DNA of 7,171 nucleotides from Candidatus Blautia intestinipullorum (GTDB taxonomy: Bacteria; Bacillota; Clostridia; Lachnospirales; Lachnospiraceae). The notes beneath the pieces are model-generated. The model did not search any database. It was not told where the DNA came from and worked only from the letters and a program-made list of their open reading frames with translations. The first letter of the stretch is position 1. Every line of letters begins with the position of its first letter. The stretch spans positions 1 through 7,171 of the forward strand of contig DWVA01000023.1 of the NCBI GenBank assembly GCA_019120475.1, given 5' to 3'. Shown piece after piece: positions 1 to 5,546 of this stretch. The position numbers and the translations under genes were made by a program.

Positions 1-11
1 ACAGCTCGTTT

Positions 12-40
12 ACTTTATCACATCTTCCAGATCTTGTCAA
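12..40 (-). promoter_or_regulatory. Strong sigma-A promoter P2, firing leftward out of the window
   Basis: On the minus strand a perfect -35 TTGACA (35-40) is followed by a 17-nt spacer and a -10 TAAAGT (12-17). An A-rich stretch lies just upstream (45-59). Transcription would begin around position 5, so the transcribed gene lies beyond the left edge. The module is a near copy of the promoter at 167-195, including the AGCTGT at the same distance after the -10. Paired promoters of this kind are typical of rRNA operons in Firmicutes; that the target is an rRNA or tRNA operon is inference, because the gene itself is not in the window. Confidence 0.65.
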
Positions 41-90
41 GCACTTTTTCAACTTTTTTGAGGAAGTTTTTTAAAGGCTTTTTCCCGCTC

Positions 91-114
91 CGCCAGCCAT
101 AAGGCTTTCCGGCG
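91..114 (-). other. Imperfect hairpin between the two leftward promoters
   Basis: The plus strand reads CGCC-AGCC-ATAA-GGCT-TTCC-GGCG. AGCC pairs with GGCT across a 4-nt loop, and the flanking CGCC and GGCG can also pair if TTCC bulges. It would form in the P1 transcript leader. No U-run follows directly, so it does not look like a terminator. Whether it has a function is unknown. Confidence 0.3.
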
Positions 115-166
115 TCCCAGGCGCTTTCTGATGTTTTGTAACTCGTGTCCCTCAGACAGCTTAATC

Positions 167-195
167 AATTTATCATAATCCAAAACATATGTCAA
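167..195 (-). promoter_or_regulatory. Strong sigma-A promoter P1 with A-tract UP element, firing leftward
   Basis: On the minus strand TTGACA (190-195), a 17-nt spacer and TAAATT (167-172) form a good sigma-A promoter. Immediately upstream (about 196-231) the minus strand is almost pure A with a few T and G, as in the UP elements of highly expressed stable-RNA promoters. Transcription would start near 160 and run through the P2 promoter and out of the window. About 155 bp separate P1 from P2. Confidence 0.65.
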
Positions 196-265
196 CACTT
201 TTTTTCAATTTTTTTTATTTTTTTCCATTTTGCCCGAGAAGCCCTGATTTTCTATTGGGAGCAAC

Positions 266-296
266 ACAAAAATCCGCTCTTTCAGAAGCGGATTTT
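266..296 (-). terminator. Intrinsic terminator of the DUF5711-CvpA unit
   Basis: A perfect 10-bp stem (AAAATCCGCT at 269-278 pairing with 287-296) encloses an 8-nt loop, and on the minus strand it ends in five U (268-272). It begins 38 bp after the stop codon of the CvpA-family gene, so it should end that transcript and insulate it from the leftward promoters at 12-195. Confidence 0.85.
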
Positions 297-334
297 CAGG
301 CATAAACTATCTTTTCTATAAATGTATTCCGGCT

Positions 335-1054
335 TCAGCCGCCATAAAAAATACTCATAAAGAAGTTTACAAAAATATCATATTCATATAGAACATTGAG
401 GAACGCGTCTTTCTCAATAAGATCCAGTCCTGCTTTTCCTATTTCCGTACTGCACAGCACTGTAAGAACGAGAAACGCGATCCAGACGAAAAGGACTCCC
501 TTTACAATTCCCACCAGGCCCCCGGTAAGCTTATTCGCTTCTTTGATCAAAGGAAGCCCCGCAATAAGATCCAGAAGGAACATTCCCACTCTGATTATAA
601 CGGAAGCCAGCAAATAGGATACCAGAAATGACAGTCCGTTCACAATTATTCTTGCCAGATAGCTGGAAACATAGTTTCCAAAAGTATCTACCGCCAGATA
701 ATTGTATACGTCCTCTGTATTGTTCGCGTTAAGGCTCTGCTGCAGAAGCTCCGGCAGTTCCAGCCCGTCAATAAAATTCTTCTGCTCCTCTTTTTTGTTT
801 TCCCCGCTGTCCGCCTGAAGTTCTTCCTCCTTCGCGCTGACAAACTCTTGGCAGCTTTCCTGTATTTTTTCATATACAGGAGTAGTTTCCATAAAGAAAT
901 CATTTACATAAGGATTGATCGCCCATGCCGCCGCAAGAGCCAGGAACACAAAGAAAAATGACACCACTTCTCTGACAAACCCTCTTTTGTATCCTCTGTA
1001 TCCATTGAGCAGCAGTATGCCGATCACAACTATTCCCAGCCAGGTTAATGTCAT
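335..1054 (-). CDS. CvpA family membrane protein
   Basis: A 239-residue integral membrane protein of the CvpA (colicin V production protein) family. The N-terminus has two hydrophobic segments (about 4-17 and 30-48) separated by the family-typical short basic turn YRGYKRGF (19-26). Further membrane segments lie at about 136-165 and 178-201, the last around the characteristic NKLTGGLVG stretch (174-182). Between the halves is a soluble, charged insert (about 55-120, rich in Glu and Lys), which is longer than in the compact family members and probably faces one side of the membrane. The start has a good ribosome site, AAGAGGTG, that overlaps the stop codon of the DUF5711 gene 10 bp upstream, so the two are very probably translated from one mRNA. 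Proteins of this family are tied to envelope processes, but the molecular role here is unknown. Family assignment is confident; the exact helix count is estimated. Confidence 0.85.
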   Translation of the reverse strand: MTLTWLGIVVIGILLLNGYRGYKRGFVREVVSFFFVFLALAAAWAINPYVNDFFMETTPVYEKIQESCQEFVSAKEEELQADSGENKKEEQKNFIDGLELPELLQQSLNANNTEDVYNYLAVDTFGNYVSSYLARIIVNGLSFLVSYLLASVIIRVGMFLLDLIAGLPLIKEANKLTGGLVGIVKGVLFVWIAFLVLTVLCSTEIGKAGLDLIEKDAFLNVLYEYDIFVNFFMSIFYGG

Positions 1055-1064
1055 ATTTCACCTC

Positions 1065-2306
1065 TTAACTGAATTTGATCACACTGACGCCGCTGTCCAT
1101 CACGAGCAGATAACGGTTCCAGCCTATTTTGATAAAATCATTTATACTTCCATCCACTGTTCCGCTGTACTTCTGCACCCCTCTGCTGTTATAGACGCAG
1201 ATCTGGGAGTCATTGTAAAGCAGAATGCTGTCGCCGCTTATCTTAATTGTCGTGTACGGTATATTGAAGCTTTTGGAAAAACGGAGTTTTCCGCCTGCCG
1301 AGTAGACATTCATTGTATAGGCGTCCTCTCCGTCCTCGTTTTTAAATACCATTCCTATGGTATCTTCGGCAATAAAGGTGCTGACAATTTCTTCATCCAC
1401 TTCCACTGTGGTACTTTCCTTCGGTATCTGCTGACCGCTGTAGATTGTAAAGCCATCGTCTCTTAACGTCGCTGAATGCGACGCGTCCAGATACTCGACC
1501 TGTGGAATGACAACTCCATCATAAGTGTATCCGCTTACAATCCTGTCATCCTCATTCTGCCCTACGTCTCCGAAATTATAAAAGGCCACATAGCTGGTGG
1601 TATTGCTTCCATCCACAAACTGATACGTTACCATCATAATATTCCCGCTGTCAGAAAGAGCGACATCCATAGGATACCCGGGATCCTCTATATGCGTCTG
1701 ATTTTCTACAAGCAGGGTTCCGTCGGAGTCGTAATAATTGATCCAGGTGGAATCTCCGCCGTCAAGAATAGCAGCCACCAGACCGCTCTGAGATATACGC
1801 GCCTTTACGATAGTATAGGACGTCGTGACACTTCCCGTTTCCCCGTCGCTGTCAAAAATTTCAAGTGTTGTTCCATCCACATCCGCAATAACCGCCTTAT
1901 CTCCGTTTACATCCGCCACCGGATTCTGCATTTCATATAAAACGCTCCAGGAGGCGTCCAGATTGGAATTCACCAGTGCGGCTCCGTCCGGACTGTACCG
2001 CAGGATTCCGCCGTCCATTTCCTCATAATTCGTAGATACAACGTCTTCCTGCTCGCTGGTCAGAACAACCCTGTAATTATGATAGCTCCTTTTTTCTATA
2101 AAAATGAGAACAGCCGCCGCTGCCGCCACAACCGCGCCTGCAATAAGCAGTGTTCTGCGCATTGCGGCATATCTGTGCCGTTTCAGCCTCTGATGATAAT
2201 CTTCTTCATCTTTTTCTGCAGCCTGTACATGTTCCAGGTTCTCTTTCTGGGCAAGAAGTTTTTTACGTCTTCTTTTTTTCCTGATTTTCTTAAATATATT
2301 CGCCAT
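1065..2306 (-). CDS. DUF5711 family membrane-anchored protein
   Basis: About 413 residues starting MANIFKK. The first 50 residues are strongly basic (KKIRKKRRRKK) and should be cytoplasmic. A single Ala/Val/Leu-rich membrane helix spans about 52-70, followed by a roughly 340-residue extracytoplasmic domain. That domain repeats short strand-turn units such as FDSDGETG, YDSDGTLL, YSAGGKLR and YNSRGVQK, which look like the blades of a beta-propeller. The sequence resembles the DUF5711 family of Clostridia, for which I know no function. The frame stays open to a GTG at 2357 (17 codons longer), but that start has no ribosome site, whereas the ATG at 2306 has TAAGG six nucleotides upstream, so I prefer 2306. 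The gene sits 10 bp upstream of the CvpA-family gene on the same strand, suggesting the two products act together in the envelope (inference). Confidence 0.8.
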   Translation of the reverse strand: MANIFKKIRKKRRRKKLLAQKENLEHVQAAEKDEEDYHQRLKRHRYAAMRRTLLIAGAVVAAAAAVLIFIEKRSYHNYRVVLTSEQEDVVSTNYEEMDGGILRYSPDGAALVNSNLDASWSVLYEMQNPVADVNGDKAVIADVDGTTLEIFDSDGETGSVTTSYTIVKARISQSGLVAAILDGGDSTWINYYDSDGTLLVENQTHIEDPGYPMDVALSDSGNIMMVTYQFVDGSNTTSYVAFYNFGDVGQNEDDRIVSGYTYDGVVIPQVEYLDASHSATLRDDGFTIYSGQQIPKESTTVEVDEEIVSTFIAEDTIGMVFKNEDGEDAYTMNVYSAGGKLRFSKSFNIPYTTIKISGDSILLYNDSQICVYNSRGVQKYSGTVDGSINDFIKIGWNRYLLVMDSGVSVIKFS

Positions 2307-2312
2307 AATATA

Positions 2313-2321
2313 CCTTACCTT
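2313..2321 (-). promoter_or_regulatory. Ribosome binding site deciding the DUF5711 start
   Basis: The minus strand reads AAGGTAAGG and is followed by a 6-nt gap (TATATT) before the ATG at 2304-2306. It is only a moderate match to the anti-Shine-Dalgarno sequence, but the alternative GTG start at 2357 has none. This is the reason for choosing the shorter protein. Confidence 0.5.
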
Positions 2322-2393
2322 ATGTACTCTGTTTTTGTAGGTGCGTTTCTGTTTCACGGAAATATACGCGAACGCCTGAAAGTATTTCCGATG

Positions 2394-2447
2394 AAATAAA
2401 AGCCATGCCTGCGGACATCTCTCTTTATCTCAGCATGTCCGCAGGCA
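2394..2447 (-). terminator. Intrinsic terminator after the LysM gene
   Basis: A perfect 13-bp GC-rich stem (2406-2418 with 2435-2447) encloses a 16-nt loop. On the minus strand the stem is followed by TGGC and then a broken U-run TTTTATTT (2394-2401). It lies 35 bp past the LysM stop codon and upstream of DUF5711, so it should separate the two transcription units. The interrupted U-run may make it leaky. Confidence 0.75.
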
Positions 2448-2466
2448 GCCGCCGCATTTGTGCTTC

Positions 2467-2495
2467 ATTATACCAAATTTTCTATGGTAATACAA
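2467..2495 (-). promoter_or_regulatory. Possible promoter for DUF5711-CvpA, upstream of the hairpin
   Basis: On the minus strand a perfect -10 TATAAT (2467-2472) lies 17 nt from a weak -35 TTGTAT (2490-2495, three of six matches), overlapping the end of the LysM gene. If active, transcription would begin near 2460 and pass through the hairpin at 2406-2447 before reaching DUF5711. I see no better promoter in the 90 bp between that hairpin and the DUF5711 start. Confidence 0.3.
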
Positions 2496-3891
2496 TTATT
2501 TGTCCCGGATAAATAATTTCATCCTCTGATATGCCGTTCAGACGGCATATTTCAGCCACCTCGTCCATATTTCCGTATTTTTCCATGCTGATCTGATATA
2601 AAGTGTCTCCCGGGCGTATGACATAAGAAGTGCTTCCGGCTGATGCGGCGTCTGCAGCGCCCTGATTTTCAGTATCCGTCTTCTCTGTTTGTCCTTCGCT
2701 TTCCCGCGCGCTCTGAACCCTTCTGTTGGCCTTTCTCACATCTGATTCCTCTCTGTAGATAGCCGCGTCTTCCTCTGAAAGTCCCTCCTCCTGGTTTTCC
2801 TGCATATGATTTCCGTTGGCCGCCGCCTCATCTGTACTCTTATCTATATCCTTATCTGTATCCTTTTCTGCATTCTTTTCTGCATCGTCTGTCTTCTCAT
2901 TTTTTTCTTTCCCGGAAACGGTATCTGAAGAGCTTTCATTTTCCTCAGCCGTCTCTTTCGTCAGATCTCTGCTGTCTTCCCCTCCGTTCTCTGTCTCTTC
3001 TCTCTGCGTTTCCTCCTTATCTTCAACAGAGGTATTTTTTTCTTCGCTTTCCAGCATAGCAGATACTGTCTCTGTTTCTGTATTTACGTTCTGTACTCCG
3101 CGGTAATTCTGATAAAATTTCATGCCCACAGCCGCTACAGCCAGTACCAGACAGGCGGTAGCCGCATAGGAAAAAACAGAGGTCCTGTCTTCCGTCTCCT
3201 CTGTCTCTTTGCTTTTCTTCTTTTTTATAATCTTCCGGAAGGCTTTTACCGCTTCATCCGGAATCTCCTCTTTGCCTTCACCGGCAAGCTCCGGGTTCTT
3301 TTCCAGCATATACGCCTGCATCTGCGGATTTTTTTCATAGTAAATATAATATCCGCTCTGTCTGACCAGAAAGCTGTTCTCATACCGGAAAAAAGCTTCC
3401 TCCCGTTCTGCCGGATCCATCAGCATCAGCACCTTTTCTCCTCCGCCGAAATACTTAAGGTGAATTTTCTGAAACAGCTCCGATGCTTCCATAGGAAGGG
3501 ATTTCTGCGCGAAAAACCATCCGGCGATCTCCTGTCCCTCAAAATATTTTCCCGCTTCCTCCTGTATCTTCTGCCAGGTTTCCTCTGAAAAATCAATATG
3601 TTCCGAAGTCGCTTCCGTATTTTCCACCGTCAGGGCGCCTTTTATAAAAATGTACGTGACCCCTGCCGCCCATTTGCACTCCCCCGTAAGAACGGCAAGG
3701 CAATTTTTTTCGTCTTCCCCGTTTTTTTCCGCTCCGGCAGCTTTTCTCAGAAAAGTATATACATAATCTTCCATATAGATCCTGTAGTCCTCGCCGATCA
3801 TTCCTATCTGTCGTATATTTTTCGGCACAGAGAATATCCCTTCGTTGCCTTTCGCCTCCTGTTTCTCATCTTTATAGATGACCTCTATCAT
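2482..3891 (-). CDS. Single-pass membrane protein: degenerate MPN/JAB-like domain, membrane helix, acidic linker, LysM
   Basis: A 469-residue protein. The C-terminus (423-468, YVIRPGDTLYQIS to YPGQIIVLP) is a clear LysM domain, which binds peptidoglycan glycan chains. A membrane helix lies at about 239-258; the KKKK just before it (223-226) puts the N-terminus in the cytoplasm and LysM outside. A roughly 160-residue linker of Glu, Lys, Asp, Ser and Thr joins them. The N-terminal region (about 36-190) has no obvious assignment. Its order of motifs (LAVLTGE 65-71, EIAGWFFAQK 121-130, LMLMDP 155-160, YYIYYEKN 181-188) resembles the MPN/JAB fold, but the metal ligands are replaced, so I infer a non-catalytic relative. 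The ATG at 3891 has a good ribosome site, AAGGGGTGAT. The gene is monocistronic: a terminator follows and yyaC is divergent. LysM and topology are confident; MPN is an inference from pattern. Confidence 0.85.
   Translation of the reverse strand: MIEVIYKDEKQEAKGNEGIFSVPKNIRQIGMIGEDYRIYMEDYVYTFLRKAAGAEKNGEDEKNCLAVLTGECKWAAGVTYIFIKGALTVENTEATSEHIDFSEETWQKIQEEAGKYFEGQEIAGWFFAQKSLPMEASELFQKIHLKYFGGGEKVLMLMDPAEREEAFFRYENSFLVRQSGYYIYYEKNPQMQAYMLEKNPELAGEGKEEIPDEAVKAFRKIIKKKKSKETEETEDRTSVFSYAATACLVLAVAAVGMKFYQNYRGVQNVNTETETVSAMLESEEKNTSVEDKEETQREETENGGEDSRDLTKETAEENESSSDTVSGKEKNEKTDDAEKNAEKDTDKDIDKSTDEAAANGNHMQENQEEGLSEEDAAIYREESDVRKANRRVQSARESEGQTEKTDTENQGAADAASAGSTSYVIRPGDTLYQISMEKYGNMDEVAEICRLNGISEDEIIYPGQIIVLP
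2828..2887 (-). repeat. Five degenerate 12-bp tandem repeats in the LysM-protein linker
   Basis: Consecutive 12-bp units begin at 2828, 2840, 2852, 2864 and 2876 on the plus strand (for example TTATCTATATCC, TTATCTGTATCC, TTTTCTGCATTC). They encode the tetrapeptides DAEK, NAEK, DTDK, DIDK and STDE in the extracytoplasmic linker. Neighbouring units differ by one to four bases. The unit is a multiple of three, so copy-number change would alter linker length without shifting frame. Confidence 0.6.
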
Positions 3892-3915
3892 TTTATATCA
3901 CCCCTTCGGGTATCA

Positions 3916-3928
3916 GGATATCATATCC
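3916..3928. repeat. 13-bp inverted repeat in the LysM leader
   Basis: GGATAT-C-ATATCC is a perfect dyad with a one-base centre, lying between the candidate LysM promoter (3938-3967) and its ribosome site. The position fits an operator for a dimeric regulator, but no regulator is identified and the dyad could be chance. Confidence 0.3.
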
Positions 3929-3937
3929 CGGATGCGG

Positions 3938-3967
3938 ATTTTAGCGGAATCTAAGAGCCTGTTCCAA
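3938..3967 (-). promoter_or_regulatory. Candidate sigma-A promoter of the LysM gene
   Basis: On the minus strand TTGGAA (3962-3967, four of six matches), an 18-nt spacer and TAAAAT (3938-3943, five of six matches) precede the LysM start by about 46 bp. The -35 is weak and the spacer one base long, so this is a fair rather than a strong call. It lies back to back with the yyaC promoter. Confidence 0.4.
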
Positions 3968-3993
3968 GAATTTGACGACAGATTTTGCATCAT

Positions 3994-4023
3994 GCATAAT
4001 CCGGCTTCGTTCCGGATAAAATG
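3994..4023 (+). promoter_or_regulatory. Candidate forespore sigma-F promoter of yyaC
   Basis: GCATA (3994-3998), a 15-nt spacer and GGATAAAATG (4014-4023) match the Bacillus sigma-F pattern (GYATA, 15-16 nt, GGNNANAHTR) at every fixed position. Start of transcription near 4030 leaves a leader of about 28 nt with the ribosome site GAGAGGAAA before the ATG at 4058. Forespore expression is what one expects for a spore-protease family gene. A short dyad, ATCCGG/CCGGAT (3999-4017), overlaps the -10. An overlapping sigma-A-like pair (TTGACG at 3972, CATAAT at 3995, 17-nt spacer) is an alternative. Confidence 0.55.
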
Positions 4024-4057
4024 AAACAAAACAGACTGATCCAGAGAGAGGAAAATT

Positions 4058-4624
4058 ATGACTTTTTATATTGATTCGAAAAAAGCGGATTCTCCGCGGC
4101 GGATATCCGCTTTTCTAAAAAAATGTATTTTGTGCCATCCGGAAAAATGGACGGAGATTGTTTTCCTGTGCATCGGCACAGACCGGACCACCGGAGACTG
4201 TCTGGGGCCTTATATCGGCCAGCAGCTTCTCAGCCATGCCGTCCATGGGGTCTATGTTTACGGCACCCTTTTTCGGCCGGTCCATGCTCTGAATCTGCAG
4301 ATCACCTGCAACGATATACGCCGCCGTCATCCGGAAGCGCTTGTGATCGCCATAGACGCCTCTCTTGGACAAAAAAAGCACCTGGGCTACGTGACCATTG
4401 CAAATGGCGCGCTTTACCCAGGTGCTGCCGTCCGTAAAGAACTGCCGCCTGTTGGCGATATTCATATTACAGGAATTGTAAATACTTCCGGCGTGCTGGA
4501 GCATCTGACATTACAGACCACACGCCTGTCCACAGTGATTTCCCTGGCCGACAAGATCACCCAGGGTATCCTGACAACAATTCCTTCTTCCTATCCTGTT
4601 CAGGCTCTTATACAAAAGCTTTGA
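4058..4624 (+). CDS. yyaC: Spore protease YyaC family (DUF1256, HybD/GPR-like)
   Basis: A 188-residue soluble protein of the YyaC family, small relatives of the germination protease GPR and of the hydrogenase-maturation protease HybD. The signature CIGTDRTTGDCLGP (38-51) carries the conserved Asp residues. Further family motifs are GTLFRPVHALNL (69-80), IDASLG (99-104) and GDIHITGIVN (133-142). The length is close to the family norm, so the gene appears intact. The ATG is preceded by AGAGAGAGGAAA. It is the only plus-strand gene, divergent from the LysM gene and convergent with the transketolase operon, whose last gene overlaps its 3' end by 17 bp. A sigma-F-like promoter fits expression in the forespore. 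The substrate is not known; family membership is confident, protease activity is inferred. No hairpin with a U-run follows its stop codon, so how its transcript ends is unclear. Confidence 0.9.
   Translation: MTFYIDSKKADSPRRISAFLKKCILCHPEKWTEIVFLCIGTDRTTGDCLGPYIGQQLLSHAVHGVYVYGTLFRPVHALNLQITCNDIRRRHPEALVIAIDASLGQKKHLGYVTIANGALYPGAAVRKELPPVGDIHITGIVNTSGVLEHLTLQTTRLSTVISLADKITQGILTTIPSSYPVQALIQKL
4371..4426 (-). terminator. Intrinsic terminator of the transketolase operon, embedded antisense in yyaC
   Basis: A perfect 10-bp inverted repeat (AGCACCTGGG at 4377-4386, CCCAGGTGCT at 4417-4426) is followed directly on the minus strand by seven T (4371-4377), the classical intrinsic terminator form. 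The 30-nt space holds a second stem, CCATT/AATGG (4395-4399 with 4403-4407), so the RNA would fold as one long interrupted hairpin. It lies 182 bp past the transketolase C-subunit stop codon and inside yyaC codons for the KKHLGY to LYPGAA stretch. I see no other terminator for the operon. Confidence 0.7.
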
Positions 4625-5546
4625 TCTGATTGTAAATACCCTGTCCGTCCAGTCCATATTTTTCCAGAAGGGCTGCTGCCGGACCGGATTCCCCGAATAC
4701 ATCATTGATACCAATACGTTTTACAGGTACAGGAGCTTTCTCAGAAAGACATTCACATACAGCTCCGCCAAGACCGCCGATAATGGAATGTTCTTCCACT
4801 GTCACAACCTTGCCTGTTTCTTTTGCTGCTGCAACGATCAGATCCTCATCCAGCGGTTTGATCGTATGGATATTGATCACTTTTGCCTCGATTCCATCTG
4901 CCGCAAGCTTTTCCGCCGCTTCCAGTGAAGCCGCAACGCAGAGACCGTTTGCCACAATGGTAAGATCCTTGCCTTCTCGAAGGACAATACCCTTGCCAAG
5001 TTCAAATTTATAGTCCGGTCTGTCGTTGATCACCGGAACAGCAAGACGTCCGAAACGCATATAAACAGGGCCTACATGTTCGTAAGCTGCTTTTACCATG
5101 GCCTTTGCCTCAATGTCGTCTGAAGGAGATGCGACGATCATTCCCGGAATACTTCTCATAAGCGCGAAATCCTCGCAGCACTGGTGGGTCGCTCCGTCCT
5201 CTCCTACAGAAATACCTCCGTGGGTTGCTCCGATCTTAACGTTCAGTTTCGGATAGCACACGGAATTGCGTACCTGTTCAAAGGCGCGTCCTGCCGCAAA
5301 CATAGCAAATGTGCTGACAAAAGGAACCTTTCCGGTGGTTGCCAGACCTGCGCCGATACCTACCATATTGCACTCTGCGATACCGCAGTCAATATGACGC
5401 TCCGGAAATTCCTTCTTGAACATTCCGGTCTGAGTAGCTGCAGCAAGGTCAGCATCCAGAACAATGAGGTCTTCATGCTCTTTTCCAAGTTCTACCAGAG
5501 CTGCTCCATAGCTGGCTCTTGTAGCAATTTTCTTTACTTCTGACAT
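4608..5546 (-). CDS. Transketolase, C-terminal subunit
   Basis: A 312-residue protein carrying the pyrimidine-binding domain (about 6-170) and the C-terminal transketolase domain (about 185-305). Family hallmarks are GIAECNMVG (55-63) with the catalytic Glu58 that activates the thiamine diphosphate ring, GATHGGISVGEDGATHQ (106-122) with the two active-site His, and EEHSIIGGLGG (251-261). It lacks the diphosphate-binding half, which is supplied by the gene immediately upstream; the two reading frames overlap by 13 bp, which suggests coupled translation and a fixed subunit ratio. The ribosome site TAGGTGA lies within the end of the upstream gene. Together they transfer two-carbon ketol units between pentose, heptose, hexose, tetrose and triose phosphates in the cytoplasm. 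The 3' end overlaps yyaC by 17 bp on the opposite strand. Split transketolases are common in anaerobic bacteria and archaea; use on another sugar substrate cannot be excluded. Confidence 0.92.
   Translation of the reverse strand: MSEVKKIATRASYGAALVELGKEHEDLIVLDADLAAATQTGMFKKEFPERHIDCGIAECNMVGIGAGLATTGKVPFVSTFAMFAAGRAFEQVRNSVCYPKLNVKIGATHGGISVGEDGATHQCCEDFALMRSIPGMIVASPSDDIEAKAMVKAAYEHVGPVYMRFGRLAVPVINDRPDYKFELGKGIVLREGKDLTIVANGLCVAASLEAAEKLAADGIEAKVINIHTIKPLDEDLIVAAAKETGKVVTVEEHSIIGGLGGAVCECLSEKAPVPVKRIGINDVFGESGPAAALLEKYGLDGQGIYNQIKAFV

Noticed and set aside
915..1466. Plus-strand frame of 183 codons
   Set aside because: It lies opposite the DUF5711 and CvpA-family genes, which have clear family patterns and ribosome sites. 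No recognisable domain.
2307..2357. 17-codon N-terminal extension of the DUF5711 protein from a GTG at 2357
   Set aside because: No ribosome site precedes the GTG, while the ATG at 2306 has one.
2471..2489. Small inverted repeat TACCA/TGGTA across the LysM stop codon
   Set aside because: Only five base pairs and A/T-rich; the strong hairpin just downstream is the better terminator.
2816..3106. Plus-strand Ser/Phe-rich reading frame of 96 codons
   Set aside because: It is the complement of the low-complexity Glu/Lys/Ser linker of the LysM gene and has no protein-like pattern.
3972..4000. Sigma-A-like promoter for yyaC (TTGACG, 17 nt, CATAAT)
   Set aside because: It is a good match, but the overlapping sigma-F boxes fit the gene's role and leader length better. 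Kept only as an alternative.
4608..4624. 17-bp overlap of yyaC and transketolase ends as a sign of frameshift or sequencing error
   Set aside because: Both proteins end at natural family lengths, so the overlap looks genuine.
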